Below are positions 17,058 through 24,869 of a DNA stretch of 64,000 nt, piece after piece. The position numbers and the translations under genes are program-made. Every line of letters begins with the position of its first letter. Positions within the stretch are counted from its first letter, which is position 1. The DNA is from Methylotenera oryzisoli_B (GTDB taxonomy: Bacteria > Pseudomonadota > Gammaproteobacteria > Burkholderiales > Methylophilaceae), in the NCBI GenBank assembly GCA_965613685.1, contig OZ277031.1:1488001-1552000 (forward strand), read 5' to 3'. The notes beneath the pieces are model-generated. The model made no database searches. It saw only the letters and a program-made list of their open reading frames with translations, and was not told where the DNA came from.

Positions 17058-18611
17058 ATGCGAGACATAGTGGCTAACAGCCAAGGGCATGGCAGCATAG
17101 ATCTGACTAACTTGGCCGCCGACCAAGAAGCCTTAAACTTAGTCCCGCAAACCCTTGCGCGCCAACACCACATTCTGCCAGTGGCCTACCAAACCGACAG
17201 CGACACCCTCACTTTGGCCATGGCCGATACGTTTAATTTGCCAGCCTTGGATCAATTACGCGCCACCTTTAGGCTGCCTATCAAAATTCAACCCTTATTG
17301 GCCGAACAAGCGCAACTTGAAGAGTGCATCGATCAGTTTTATGGCTACGAATTATCGGTCGACGGTATTTTGCACGAGATTGAAACGGGTGAAATCGATT
17401 ACACCAGCATGCATGCAGGGCGAGATGCTTACACCCATCCGATAGTGCGTTTGGTCGGCGCACTATTAATGGACGCGGTCAAACATAATGCCTCCGACAT
17501 ACACTTCGAGCCAGAACCGGCATTCTTACGTATCCGCTACCGCGTAGATGGCGTGTTGCAACAAATTCGCTGCTTGCACAAACATTATTGGGGCGCCATC
17601 GCCGTGCGCCTTAAAGTGATGAGCGGTTTGAATATTGCTGAAACGCGCTCCCCTCAAGACGGCCGTCTAAGCATGCATTTATGTGGCCGCCCTATAGACT
17701 TTAGGGTCTCTAGCCACCCCACCTTGCATGGTGAAAACATTGTGCTACGCATACTGGATAGGGAAAAATCCATTATGCCCATAGATCAATTAGGCCTTAG
17801 TCAGGCGCATTTAGCCGAATTAAGCCACACCATGAACAGGCCCGAAGGCATCGTTATTTTTACCGGCCCAACCGGCAGCGGCAAAACAACCATGCTTTAT
17901 TCTTTGTTGTCACTGGTTAATACCGAGGCGGTCAACATCATGACCTTGGAAGATCCAGTCGAATACCCGGTGAGCATGATGCGGCAAACCTCAGTGACGG
18001 AAGCCAATAAAGTCGATTTTGCCAATGGCATACGCTCCATTATGCGGCAAGACCCCGACATTATTTTAGTAGGGGAAATTCGCGATGAAGACACCGCCAG
18101 CATGGCCTTTAGAGCCGCCATGACTGGCCATCAAGTTTTCACTACCTTGCACACCAATTCGGCGCTAGGGGTGTTCTCTAGGTTATACGACATAGGCGTG
18201 TTACCCGATATCTTGGCTGGTAATATTATTGCCGTGGTCGCACAACGCTTAGTCCGAACCCTTTGCCCGCGCTGCAAAATACCGCATCAGCCTAGCGACG
18301 CTGAACGGGCACTTCTAAAAATGACCGATGCGGACAAACGCACTGTATTTAAAGCTGCTGGTTGCGATGCCTGTTTACAAAAAGGCTACCGCGGGCGCAC
18401 GGCCATCATGGAAGTGCTGCGCATAGACAGCGAAATGGACACCTTGATTGCCCGCCGCGCGCATTTAGATGAATTAGAAAAAATGGCGCGCAACAAAGGC
18501 TTTATCACACTGGCTGAAGACGGCATTGCTAGGGTGTTAGCCGGCCATACCAGCCTCGCCGAACTGATGCGGGTGGTAGACCTGGCCAAGCAAAGCCGAG
18601 TCGCAGCATGA
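17058..18611 (+). CDS. GspE/PilB/MshE-type secretion ATPase (5' end frameshifted)
   Basis: Hexameric ATPase powering assembly of a type II secretion or type IV pilus-like fibre. From the first in-frame ATG it is 517 residues: remainder of the MshEN domain (1-95), then the catalytic core with DIHFEPEPAFLRIRYRVDG, Walker A GPTGSGKTT (270-278), Asp box LEDPVEYP, Walker B DPDIILVGEIRD (332-343), the His box TGHQVFTTLHTN, and a four-Cys zinc site CPRC (403-406)/CDAC (436-439). The catalytic part is intact. ATG 17058 has no Shine-Dalgarno and is probably internal; the original gene began at 16900 and is frameshifted. The c-di-GMP-binding Arg of the MshEN motif is missing (LLGELM and SLGHQI). The stop overlaps the next gene by ATGA. 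Confidence 0.85.
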   Translation: MRDIVANSQGHGSIDLTNLAADQEALNLVPQTLARQHHILPVAYQTDSDTLTLAMADTFNLPALDQLRATFRLPIKIQPLLAEQAQLEECIDQFYGYELSVDGILHEIETGEIDYTSMHAGRDAYTHPIVRLVGALLMDAVKHNASDIHFEPEPAFLRIRYRVDGVLQQIRCLHKHYWGAIAVRLKVMSGLNIAETRSPQDGRLSMHLCGRPIDFRVSSHPTLHGENIVLRILDREKSIMPIDQLGLSQAHLAELSHTMNRPEGIVIFTGPTGSGKTTMLYSLLSLVNTEAVNIMTLEDPVEYPVSMMRQTSVTEANKVDFANGIRSIMRQDPDIILVGEIRDEDTASMAFRAAMTGHQVFTTLHTNSALGVFSRLYDIGVLPDILAGNIIAVVAQRLVRTLCPRCKIPHQPSDAERALLKMTDADKRTVFKAAGCDACLQKGYRGRTAIMEVLRIDSEMDTLIARRAHLDELEKMARNKGFITLAEDGIARVLAGHTSLAELMRVVDLAKQSRVAA

Positions 18612-19813
18612 CGGCCTTTACCTACAAAGCAGTCAATGCAATGGGCCGTTCGGCCAGCGGGCAAATGCACGCAGAAAATGAAACCGACCTGGAAATCCGC
18701 TTAATGCGCCAGGGTTTAGATTTAATCAGCTGTCGCATTCCAAGCAACAACTTAGCTTATTTCAATCGCAACAAAATTCGAGCTAAGGATCTGCTCCTAT
18801 TTTGTTTTCAAATGCATCAGCTAAGTCATGCCGGCTTGCCATTACTAAGTTGCCTCAGTGAATTGCAAACCAGCCATGACAACCCTCATTTCCAGCAAGT
18901 GATTGCATCTTTGTCTGCCGAGCTGGAGGCAGGCAAAACCCTATCGCAAGCGATGGTTCATCACCCCACGGTATTTAATACGGTGTTCATCAGCTTGGTG
19001 CATACAGGCGAACAAACCGGCCAATTGCCTTTGGTATTTAATGAGCTGTTTTGTACTTTACGCTGGCAAAACGACTTAATGTCGCAGGCAAAAAAACTGC
19101 TGGCCTACCCGATTTTTGTCGCCCTAGTGGTCTTATCAACCGTCACTTTTTTAATGACCTACTTAGTGCCACAAATGGCCGCATTTTTACAAAACATGGG
19201 CCAAAGTTTACCGCTGAATACCAGATTGTTAATTGCCCTGGCCGATACATTGGCGGCTTATTGGTGGCTGCTAATCAGCCTGCCCATATTGGGCTTGATC
19301 GCGTTCAGCTTGCTCATTCAACACAGTCCGATTTTGCGCTATCGATACGACCAATTAAAACTGCAATTGCCTATCACCGGGCCCATATTACAAAAAATCA
19401 TCATGGCCAGATTTAGCCGCTATTTTGCCCTGATGTACCAAACCGGCATCCCTATATTGGATGCCATACAAATCAGCCAAGGCTTGGTGGGTAATCAAGT
19501 AGTGGCGAACAGCCTAGTCCAAGTGCATGCCGATATAAGCGGAGGCGAGGCCATGAGTGACAGTTTTAATAATGCCGGGCTATTCCCTAAATTAGTGGTG
19601 CGCATGATCAAAGTCGGCGAAAACACTGGCGGCCTAGATAAATCGCTGTTCACCATCAGCGAATTTTACGATCAAGAAGTGCGTGACTCGATGCAAAGCT
19701 TATTAAAACTAATTGAGCCGCTACTCACTGTTTTATTGGGCAGCCTATTGGGTTTCATTATGTACTCGGTTTTGGGGCCGGTTTATGACTCATTTAGCAC
19801 ACTTAAAATTTAA
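18608..19813 (+). CDS. GspF/PilC-type inner-membrane platform protein
   Basis: A 401-residue polytopic protein of the T2SS-F/PilC family, the membrane platform on which the ATPase acts. It has two repeated cytoplasmic helical domains, each followed by membrane helices: QMHQLSHAGLPLLSCLSEL and ALMYQTGIPILDAIQIS mark the repeats, and VKVGENTGGLD-like and HTGEQTGQLP segments are the matching conserved loops. Three hydrophobic helices lie at about residues 166-195, 213-238 and 370-395. Length is normal and no lesion is seen. The start codon overlaps the stop of the ATPase gene, so translation is coupled. Confidence 0.9.
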   Translation: MTAFTYKAVNAMGRSASGQMHAENETDLEIRLMRQGLDLISCRIPSNNLAYFNRNKIRAKDLLLFCFQMHQLSHAGLPLLSCLSELQTSHDNPHFQQVIASLSAELEAGKTLSQAMVHHPTVFNTVFISLVHTGEQTGQLPLVFNELFCTLRWQNDLMSQAKKLLAYPIFVALVVLSTVTFLMTYLVPQMAAFLQNMGQSLPLNTRLLIALADTLAAYWWLLISLPILGLIAFSLLIQHSPILRYRYDQLKLQLPITGPILQKIIMARFSRYFALMYQTGIPILDAIQISQGLVGNQVVANSLVQVHADISGGEAMSDSFNNAGLFPKLVVRMIKVGENTGGLDKSLFTISEFYDQEVRDSMQSLLKLIEPLLTVLLGSLLGFIMYSVLGPVYDSFSTLKI

Positions 19814-19847
19814 CATGCTCCTCTCAATTAGGACTGTTGAGTAAACC

Positions 19848-20915
19848 ATGCTTAACAACACGGCTGCTAAATTAATATTGTGCGTCAATCATCAGCAGTT
19901 ATTGGCGGGCTATTGGCTGGGCAATCAATTGCAAAGCCATTTTTTGTTTAAGGATGATGACGCAGGCCATTTAGGCTGCGCTGAGCTACTGGAAAAATAC
20001 CGCCATTGCCCGGTGTATTTGATTGCCGATGCGCGCGAAGAAGATTACCGCCTAGGTAATCTGCCGCATACTTCAGGCAAAACCAAACGCGCCCTGCTGT
20101 TGCGTAAACTCAATCAATTCTACCGAGGCCTGGCTTTTCGAACAGCCATCTACCGTCACCGCCACAAGGAGCAACGGCAAGATGACTGCTACCTATTTTT
20201 TGCCATCAACAACGATAGTTTTCTGCAAAACTGGTTGTCCCTGATACAAGCTGCCAACAGCTTACTGGTGGGCATATACCCTATTGCCTTGCTGAGCAGC
20301 CTGTTGCACCAAGTGGCGCTAAGCCAGTTAGGCGAGCCGCACCTTGTGTTATGCGAGCAGCTTAGCTGTGGACTAAGGCAAAGTTATTTTTATCAAGGTC
20401 AACTGCAATTCAGTCGTTTTGTAGCGAACTCAAGCTTGCAAGCAAGCCATGGATACTACCAAGACGAATGGGAGAAAATGCGTCGCTATTTACTCGGTCA
20501 ACATTTCATAGAAGCCGACAGCCCATTGCAACTGATCTTGGTTATGGCGCCAGAAACACTTATTGATACAGCCAGCCTCAGCCTAGAGCAAAACCAGCCT
20601 TTCCAACTGATTAACTACCTAGATTATGCTAAAACCAAGCCCTTACCAGCAAAGCTAATCTCTACGGCACCGGAATTACTGCACATGCAGTTAATCGCTA
20701 GTGGTCACTTGGTAGCCAACCTTGCAAACGACAGCCTGCTCAAACCCTATCAAACGCAACGGCTTAAACATCGATTGCATAAGCTGACAGGCGCCATGGC
20801 ATGCTTGGGGCTGGTGGGGGCTGCCCTGCTTTTTTACCAAGGCGCTAAGGATCAATCCGCCCTGCAGAAAACCGCGACTCAAATGGCCGCCATGCAAGCG
20901 CAAATCCATTACTAG
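19848..20915 (+). CDS. PilM/GspL-like protein, N-terminal part before an in-frame TAG
   Basis: A 355-codon reading frame that looks like the actin-like cytoplasmic domain of GspL/PilM/MshI proteins, followed by one membrane helix (about residues 314-333) and the beginning of a periplasmic coiled region. It stops at TAG 20913-20915 after QAQIHY, just past the helix. The same reading frame continues without another stop to 21368, coding for the periplasmic domain that belongs after the helix. The two parts together would be about 506 residues, a normal length for a PilM-PilN or GspL-type fusion. So this is either a nonsense-disrupted gene, a readthrough gene, or a sequence error. In the operon it would link the ATPase to the PilO-like protein. 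No sequence motif allows a closer name. Confidence 0.65.
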   Translation: MLNNTAAKLILCVNHQQLLAGYWLGNQLQSHFLFKDDDAGHLGCAELLEKYRHCPVYLIADAREEDYRLGNLPHTSGKTKRALLLRKLNQFYRGLAFRTAIYRHRHKEQRQDDCYLFFAINNDSFLQNWLSLIQAANSLLVGIYPIALLSSLLHQVALSQLGEPHLVLCEQLSCGLRQSYFYQGQLQFSRFVANSSLQASHGYYQDEWEKMRRYLLGQHFIEADSPLQLILVMAPETLIDTASLSLEQNQPFQLINYLDYAKTKPLPAKLISTAPELLHMQLIASGHLVANLANDSLLKPYQTQRLKHRLHKLTGAMACLGLVGAALLFYQGAKDQSALQKTATQMAAMQAQIHY

Positions 20916-20969
20916 GAGCAGCAATGGCCAGCTAAGCTGCCCGCAGCCAGTCAACTCAAATCTGCCGTT

Positions 20970-21368
20970 TTGCTGGATTTGGCTTTAACAAAAATAAGCC
21001 ATTCCCCGCGCCGCGCCATGCAAACGCTCAGTGCAGTGCTGGATGAATCGCCTGCCATACAACTGAATCAATTGACGTGGCAGGTCTATCCAGAAAAGCC
21101 GATGAATGAACAAGAAACCGCCTTAATTAGCGTTGAAGTGATCGGTGATGCCGGGGCCCATCAACAGGACTTCTTGCTAGCCAACTTCATTAGGAAATTA
21201 AAAAGCCAGCCCATGGTGGGCATGGTTAGCCTGCTAGGCATGCCAGCCAAAGCCAGTTTAATGACGGGTAACACCTTAGACGAAAAAACGGTTTTTCACC
21301 GCCCAGAATTCAAGCTAAAAATTGATTTAAAGCCTGCTCAGCTTGCACCGCTAGCGGGGGAGAAATAA
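20970..21368 (+). pseudogene. C-terminal (PilN/GspL periplasmic) part after the in-frame TAG
   Basis: The 132 codons from a TTG at 20970 are in the same frame as the preceding PilM/GspL-like gene; the sense frame extends back to 20916, directly after the TAG. The segment EQQWPAKLPAASQLKSAVLLD and what follows (SPRRAMQTLSAVLDESPAIQLNQL-type pattern, then a beta-alpha-beta region) match the periplasmic ferredoxin-like part of PilN/GspL proteins. No Shine-Dalgarno is seen before the TTG, so independent translation is doubtful. It is best read as the severed C-terminal half of one ancestral gene. The PilO-like gene begins 2 bases after its TAA. Confidence 0.6.
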
Positions 21369-21370
21369 GC

Positions 21371-22012
21371 ATGCCTATCATTAAGCAAGGTCAACTAAAG
21401 CTATCGATAAATCTGGCTTTTTTAGGGCTGATTTTCATCGTGCTGATTTTTTTATTGGGCTGGATGAATCACTATAGGCAGCAACAAGCCCATGCCCTAG
21501 CCATACAAAAACGCAGCCTGGAGCTAGCCAAACAAACTTTGAAAAAAGTAAAAAATGAGCTGGCCGTGTTGGCAGAATACGGGCCGCATTATGCCATTTT
21601 GCTTGACCAAGCAAAGCGCCATGAAGGCTTGCTTAATCCGACCAATAACCAGGCTTGGATAAGCCAATTGCAAGCGCAGCAAAAAAACCTACAGCTGTTT
21701 AACATAGGCTACAGCATGGATTTGACCGATCCATTAAAGCCATCATTCATCAGTGCCTATGCCAACCTGCCTGTCAGGTTAAGTGCCATCAGCTTGGATT
21801 TTGACATGCTGCATGAAGAGGATTTACTGCAACTCACCGATGCACTGGCTGCACACCAATCCGCTGTGATTATCTGGCGCGATTGCGAAATAACAAGACT
21901 CCATCCAGGGCCTTGGTCTAGCAGTCAACTCAAGGCCAATTTACACAGCAAATGCCGATTAGACAGCCTCAGCATGGACAAGCTGTTAGCTAGGCAAGGC
22001 ATGCTGCCATGA
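21371..22012 (+). CDS. PilO/GspM/MshJ-like inner-membrane protein
   Basis: A 213-residue bitopic protein: a short N-terminal tail, one membrane helix (about residues 13-32), a periplasmic coiled-coil (about 34-75) and a globular domain. This layout and its place after the PilM/PilN-like gene match PilO, GspM or MshJ, which form the periplasmic ring joining the platform to the outer-membrane side. Sequence identity to any one of these is low by eye, so the name rests on layout and context. Two Cys (in IIWRDCEI and HSKCRLDS) may form a disulfide. The gene overlaps the next by ATGA (22009). Confidence 0.65.
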   Translation: MPIIKQGQLKLSINLAFLGLIFIVLIFLLGWMNHYRQQQAHALAIQKRSLELAKQTLKKVKNELAVLAEYGPHYAILLDQAKRHEGLLNPTNNQAWISQLQAQQKNLQLFNIGYSMDLTDPLKPSFISAYANLPVRLSAISLDFDMLHEEDLLQLTDALAAHQSAVIIWRDCEITRLHPGPWSSSQLKANLHSKCRLDSLSMDKLLARQGMLP

Positions 22013-22314
22013 ATGGCCGCGGGCTATTGATTAAGCTGGCGCTATGCCTATGCCTGCTTTTGCCAAGCGCACCGGTATTGGCGACACCATTGGGACGGTT
22101 GTTTAGCCTAGCCAGTGAGCGCCAAAAAATGGACGCCTTACGCATTACCAGCAGGCCCACTCCTGCAATTAAGCAAAAATCCAGCAGCACATTGGCCTCG
22201 CCAAGTTTTCAGGCAAAGTTGGGCAAAGATGAGGACGACGCAAGCCTAGCTAACAATGATGAAAAGGAAGACGGCATCGAAGAGTCAGAGGAAATCAACG
22301 ATGACGATGAGTAA
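22009..22314 (+). CDS. MshK/GspC-like small secreted or periplasmic protein
   Basis: A 101-residue protein with an N-terminal signal peptide or anchor (about residues 1-25, ending APVLATP), then PLGRLFSLASERQKMDALR, a short motif typical of MshK-like and other small pilus-assembly proteins, and a long acidic low-complexity tail (EESEEINDDDE). In MSHA systems MshK sits at this place in the operon and is thought to help the periplasmic apparatus. The start codon overlaps the stop of the PilO-like gene and its own stop overlaps the next start region, so the three are translationally coupled. The acidic tail is unusual. Confidence 0.55.
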   Translation: MNGRGLLIKLALCLCLLLPSAPVLATPLGRLFSLASERQKMDALRITSRPTPAIKQKSSSTLASPSFQAKLGKDEDDASLANNDEKEDGIEESEEINDDDE

Positions 22315-23347
22315 ACTGTTGCATAAGCAGCGTGGTGTCGTTTTACTTGGCTTACTGTTTATCTTGATGCTGGCCAGTGCAGTCTTGCTTATGTCGGTTT
22401 TAGATGCAAAAGGCGTGAGATTGGAACGCGACAAAAAGACGCTGGCATCCTTGGCGCTAGCTAAAGCGGCTTTAATTGGTTGGTCCGCCGCCAATGCCAC
22501 CATGCCCGGCAGCCTACCTTGCCCAGACACCAACAACACAGGATCCGCCGGTTCATGCGGCACATCAAGCGGCAGCATAGGTCGATTGCCATGGAAAACA
22601 CTGGGCTTAAGCGACTTGCGCGACGGCGATGGCGAATGCTTGTGGTATGCCTTATCGCCTATTTATCGGAACACGCTGGCCATTAGCAACCGCAACGGCA
22701 GCAACGTATTAAACAGTCAGGTTGCAGCAAAAATAACCGTGCACAACTCAGCGGGCTCTGCGCTAGGCCCATCCGTCAACCCGGTCATTGCCGTGATTAT
22801 GGCCCCCAGAGCCAAACTGAATCATCAAAGCCGAGGTGCTAGCAGCGCCGTTTGCAGCGGCAATAACTTAGCCGCCAACTACCTTGAGGCGGCACTGGGC
22901 ATCAATAATGCCAGTGGCAACCAGATTAATGGGCAATACAGTTTTATAGCCGGCACAAACAGCGAGACGTTTAATGATCAGTTGACTTACATTACGGCCA
23001 CGGAATTTTACCAAGTGGTCCGTAAGCGCCTAGTGAAAGAGCTGTTAGGGCAAGGTGACACGCATGCCGGGCCAACAAAATATTTTGACATTAACCACGC
23101 CTACCCATGCCCAGCGGCGACCAACAATGGCACTGCCGATTGCAGTCGACTGGTCGGCTTTATCAACAACGGTGGCATGGGCTTGCAATACGCCAACCTG
23201 GGCAATTGGTTAGCAAACAACGGTTGGTTTGCCATGGCCAATTACCAATATGCCGCCCCATCCCGCATTCGAATAAGTTTGGTCGATACGCTAGGCGGCT
23301 ATTATTGCGATGCAAACGCCAACAGCGTGACTTGTGGACTGCCCTAA
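22301..23347 (+). CDS. Pseudopilin-like protein (GspK/PilX-like N-terminus), CP-motif domain
   Basis: A 348-residue protein starting at 22301 (GAGG nine bases upstream), overlapping the previous stop. The N-terminus KQRGVVLLGLLFILMLASAV is a pilin-like hydrophobic helix without the Glu at position 5 of the mature form, as in GspK and PilX minor pilins. The globular part begins GSLPCPDTNNTG and continues to GRLPWKTLGL and DGDGECLWYALSP, a Cys-rich domain also found in the next gene (GRLPCPASANSNG). Several Cys pairs (LPCP, GSCG, AVCS, YPCPA, ADCS, YYCD, VTCG) suggest disulfides in the periplasm. Likely a minor pseudopilin of this secretion-like system. Not a standard GspK: length and Cys content differ. 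Confidence 0.65.
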   Translation: MTMSKLLHKQRGVVLLGLLFILMLASAVLLMSVLDAKGVRLERDKKTLASLALAKAALIGWSAANATMPGSLPCPDTNNTGSAGSCGTSSGSIGRLPWKTLGLSDLRDGDGECLWYALSPIYRNTLAISNRNGSNVLNSQVAAKITVHNSAGSALGPSVNPVIAVIMAPRAKLNHQSRGASSAVCSGNNLAANYLEAALGINNASGNQINGQYSFIAGTNSETFNDQLTYITATEFYQVVRKRLVKELLGQGDTHAGPTKYFDINHAYPCPAATNNGTADCSRLVGFINNGGMGLQYANLGNWLANNGWFAMANYQYAAPSRIRISLVDTLGGYYCDANANSVTCGLP

Positions 23348-23349
23348 GC

Positions 23350-24057
23350 ATGGCCAGGAAAATGAAACAGGCGTACGGATTTAGCTTGGTTGAAATGGCC
23401 ATCGTGCTGGTCATTTTAGGTTTAATGCTAGGTGGCCTAGTCTTGCCACTGACGGCGCAAATCGATCAAAATCACCGTACGCAAACACGGCTATCAATAG
23501 CAGAAATTCAAGCAGCCTTACTGGGTTTTGCCCTGCTAAATGGCCGCCTACCCTGCCCGGCATCGGCCAATTCAAACGGCGTAGAAGACCCACTAGGTGG
23601 CGGCATCTGCAATCATCCGTATGACGGATTTGTACCCGCGGTTACTTTAAGCATACGCCCGACTGACGCCGACGGATTCGCCCTAGATGGCTGGGGCAGT
23701 GGGGCCAACAACCGCCTACGCTATGCCGTCACCACAGCCAACAGCAGCGCCTTTACTACCGACATTAACAGCCTATCGCTGAATCCCAATTTACGCATAT
23801 GTGCCGCTGCCACCAATATTAGTGCCACCGCATGCCACGCCAGCGTCACGACTTTAAGTGCCAGCGCCGTGGCCGTAGTGATATCATCCGGTAAACCCAA
23901 TCTGGCCAACACGGCCAGTGACGAAGCAGCCGCTAACAGGGATAATAATATTACTTTTGTCAGCCACGAGCCCACTAGCCAGTTTGATGACCAGCTCAGC
24001 TGGTTGTCTTATCCCTTGCTAGCGCACGAACTGGTCAATGCCGGAAAGCTACCTTGA
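23350..24057 (+). CDS. Type II/IV pseudopilin with prepilin peptidase site
   Basis: A 235-residue protein with a classic prepilin leader: MARKMKQAYG, then FSLVEMAIVLVILGLMLGG, with Glu5 and cleavage after the Gly expected. The start at 23350 is 2 bases after the previous stop. An ATG at 23362 would also leave a valid leader. The globular domain has GRLPCPASANSNGVED, C-rich ICNH and RICAAATN segments and a GWGSGANNRLRYAV block, the same domain type as the preceding gene. It should be processed by a prepilin peptidase, which is not encoded in this window. Probably the major or a minor fibre subunit of this reduced system. Confidence 0.78.
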   Translation: MARKMKQAYGFSLVEMAIVLVILGLMLGGLVLPLTAQIDQNHRTQTRLSIAEIQAALLGFALLNGRLPCPASANSNGVEDPLGGGICNHPYDGFVPAVTLSIRPTDADGFALDGWGSGANNRLRYAVTTANSSAFTTDINSLSLNPNLRICAAATNISATACHASVTTLSASAVAVVISSGKPNLANTASDEAAANRDNNITFVSHEPTSQFDDQLSWLSYPLLAHELVNAGKLP

Positions 24058-24061
24058 ACCT

Positions 24062-24838
24062 ATGAACGACAACCAACTATTACGCTACAGCCGCCACATG
24101 CTGTTGCCACAAATCGGCTACGAAGGCCAAGAAAAACTGGTCAACAGCCATGCCTTAATCGTAGGCGCGGGTGGCTTGGGTTCGCCGGCTGCCTTGTATT
24201 TGGCCGCCAGCGGCGTGGGCACAGTAACGATTTGCGATTTTGATGCGGTGGATTTAAGCAATTTACAACGGCAGATTATTCACAGCATGGCGCGCGTGGG
24301 CATGAACAAAGCGCAGTCGGCCAAGCAAGCCATCGCTGAAATCAACCCCGACATCAGCGTGCATGCGTTAGATAAAAAAGCCGACGAAAAGACTTTAGCT
24401 GCCTTGATTGCTAAGGCCGATGTGGTGCTGGACTGCAGCGATAATTTTGCCACCCGTTACAGTTTAAATCGCCTCTGCGTGGCCCTAAAAAAACCACTGG
24501 TATCGGGCGCCGCCATCGGTTTTGAAGGGCAAATTACCGTTTACGACATGCGTAACAGCAACAGCCCTTGTTACCATTGCTTGTTCCCCGACAGCAGTGA
24601 AATCAGCGGCGAAGACAACGCCATGCGCTGCGCCAGCCACGGGGTGTTTGCGCCACTGGTGGGCATCGTGGGCACAACCCAAGCTGCTGAAGCATTGAAG
24701 TTATTGATGGGCATAGGCGAGAGTTTGCAAGGCCGTTTGCTCTTGCTCGATGCGCTTAGTATGGAATGGCGCACCATTAAGCTCAAGCCAGACCCAGCCT
24801 GCCGTGTATGCGGCAAAGGCCACTTAGCCGCGCAATAA
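24062..24838 (+). CDS. moeB: MoeB/ThiF-type adenylyltransferase
   Basis: A 258-residue E1-like enzyme that adenylates the C-terminal glycine of a ubiquitin-like sulfur carrier such as MoaD or ThiS. It shows LLRYSRHMLLPQIGYEGQEK, the ATP-binding VGAGGLGSPAALYLA, DLSNLQRQIIHS, and two CxxC pairs for zinc (CYHCLFP, CRVCG). The start at 24062 is chosen for fit to the family, which begins close to the LRY motif; an ATG at 24038 lies inside the pseudopilin gene. It begins 4 bases after that gene, yet it is functionally unrelated. As thiS is present at 35548 but no separate thiF is seen, the same enzyme may serve ThiS, which is inference. Confidence 0.88.
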   Translation: MNDNQLLRYSRHMLLPQIGYEGQEKLVNSHALIVGAGGLGSPAALYLAASGVGTVTICDFDAVDLSNLQRQIIHSMARVGMNKAQSAKQAIAEINPDISVHALDKKADEKTLAALIAKADVVLDCSDNFATRYSLNRLCVALKKPLVSGAAIGFEGQITVYDMRNSNSPCYHCLFPDSSEISGEDNAMRCASHGVFAPLVGIVGTTQAAEALKLLMGIGESLQGRLLLLDALSMEWRTIKLKPDPACRVCGKGHLAAQ

Positions 24839-24869
24839 ATTGCGCCTAGGCTGTGTTAAAATAACGGCC

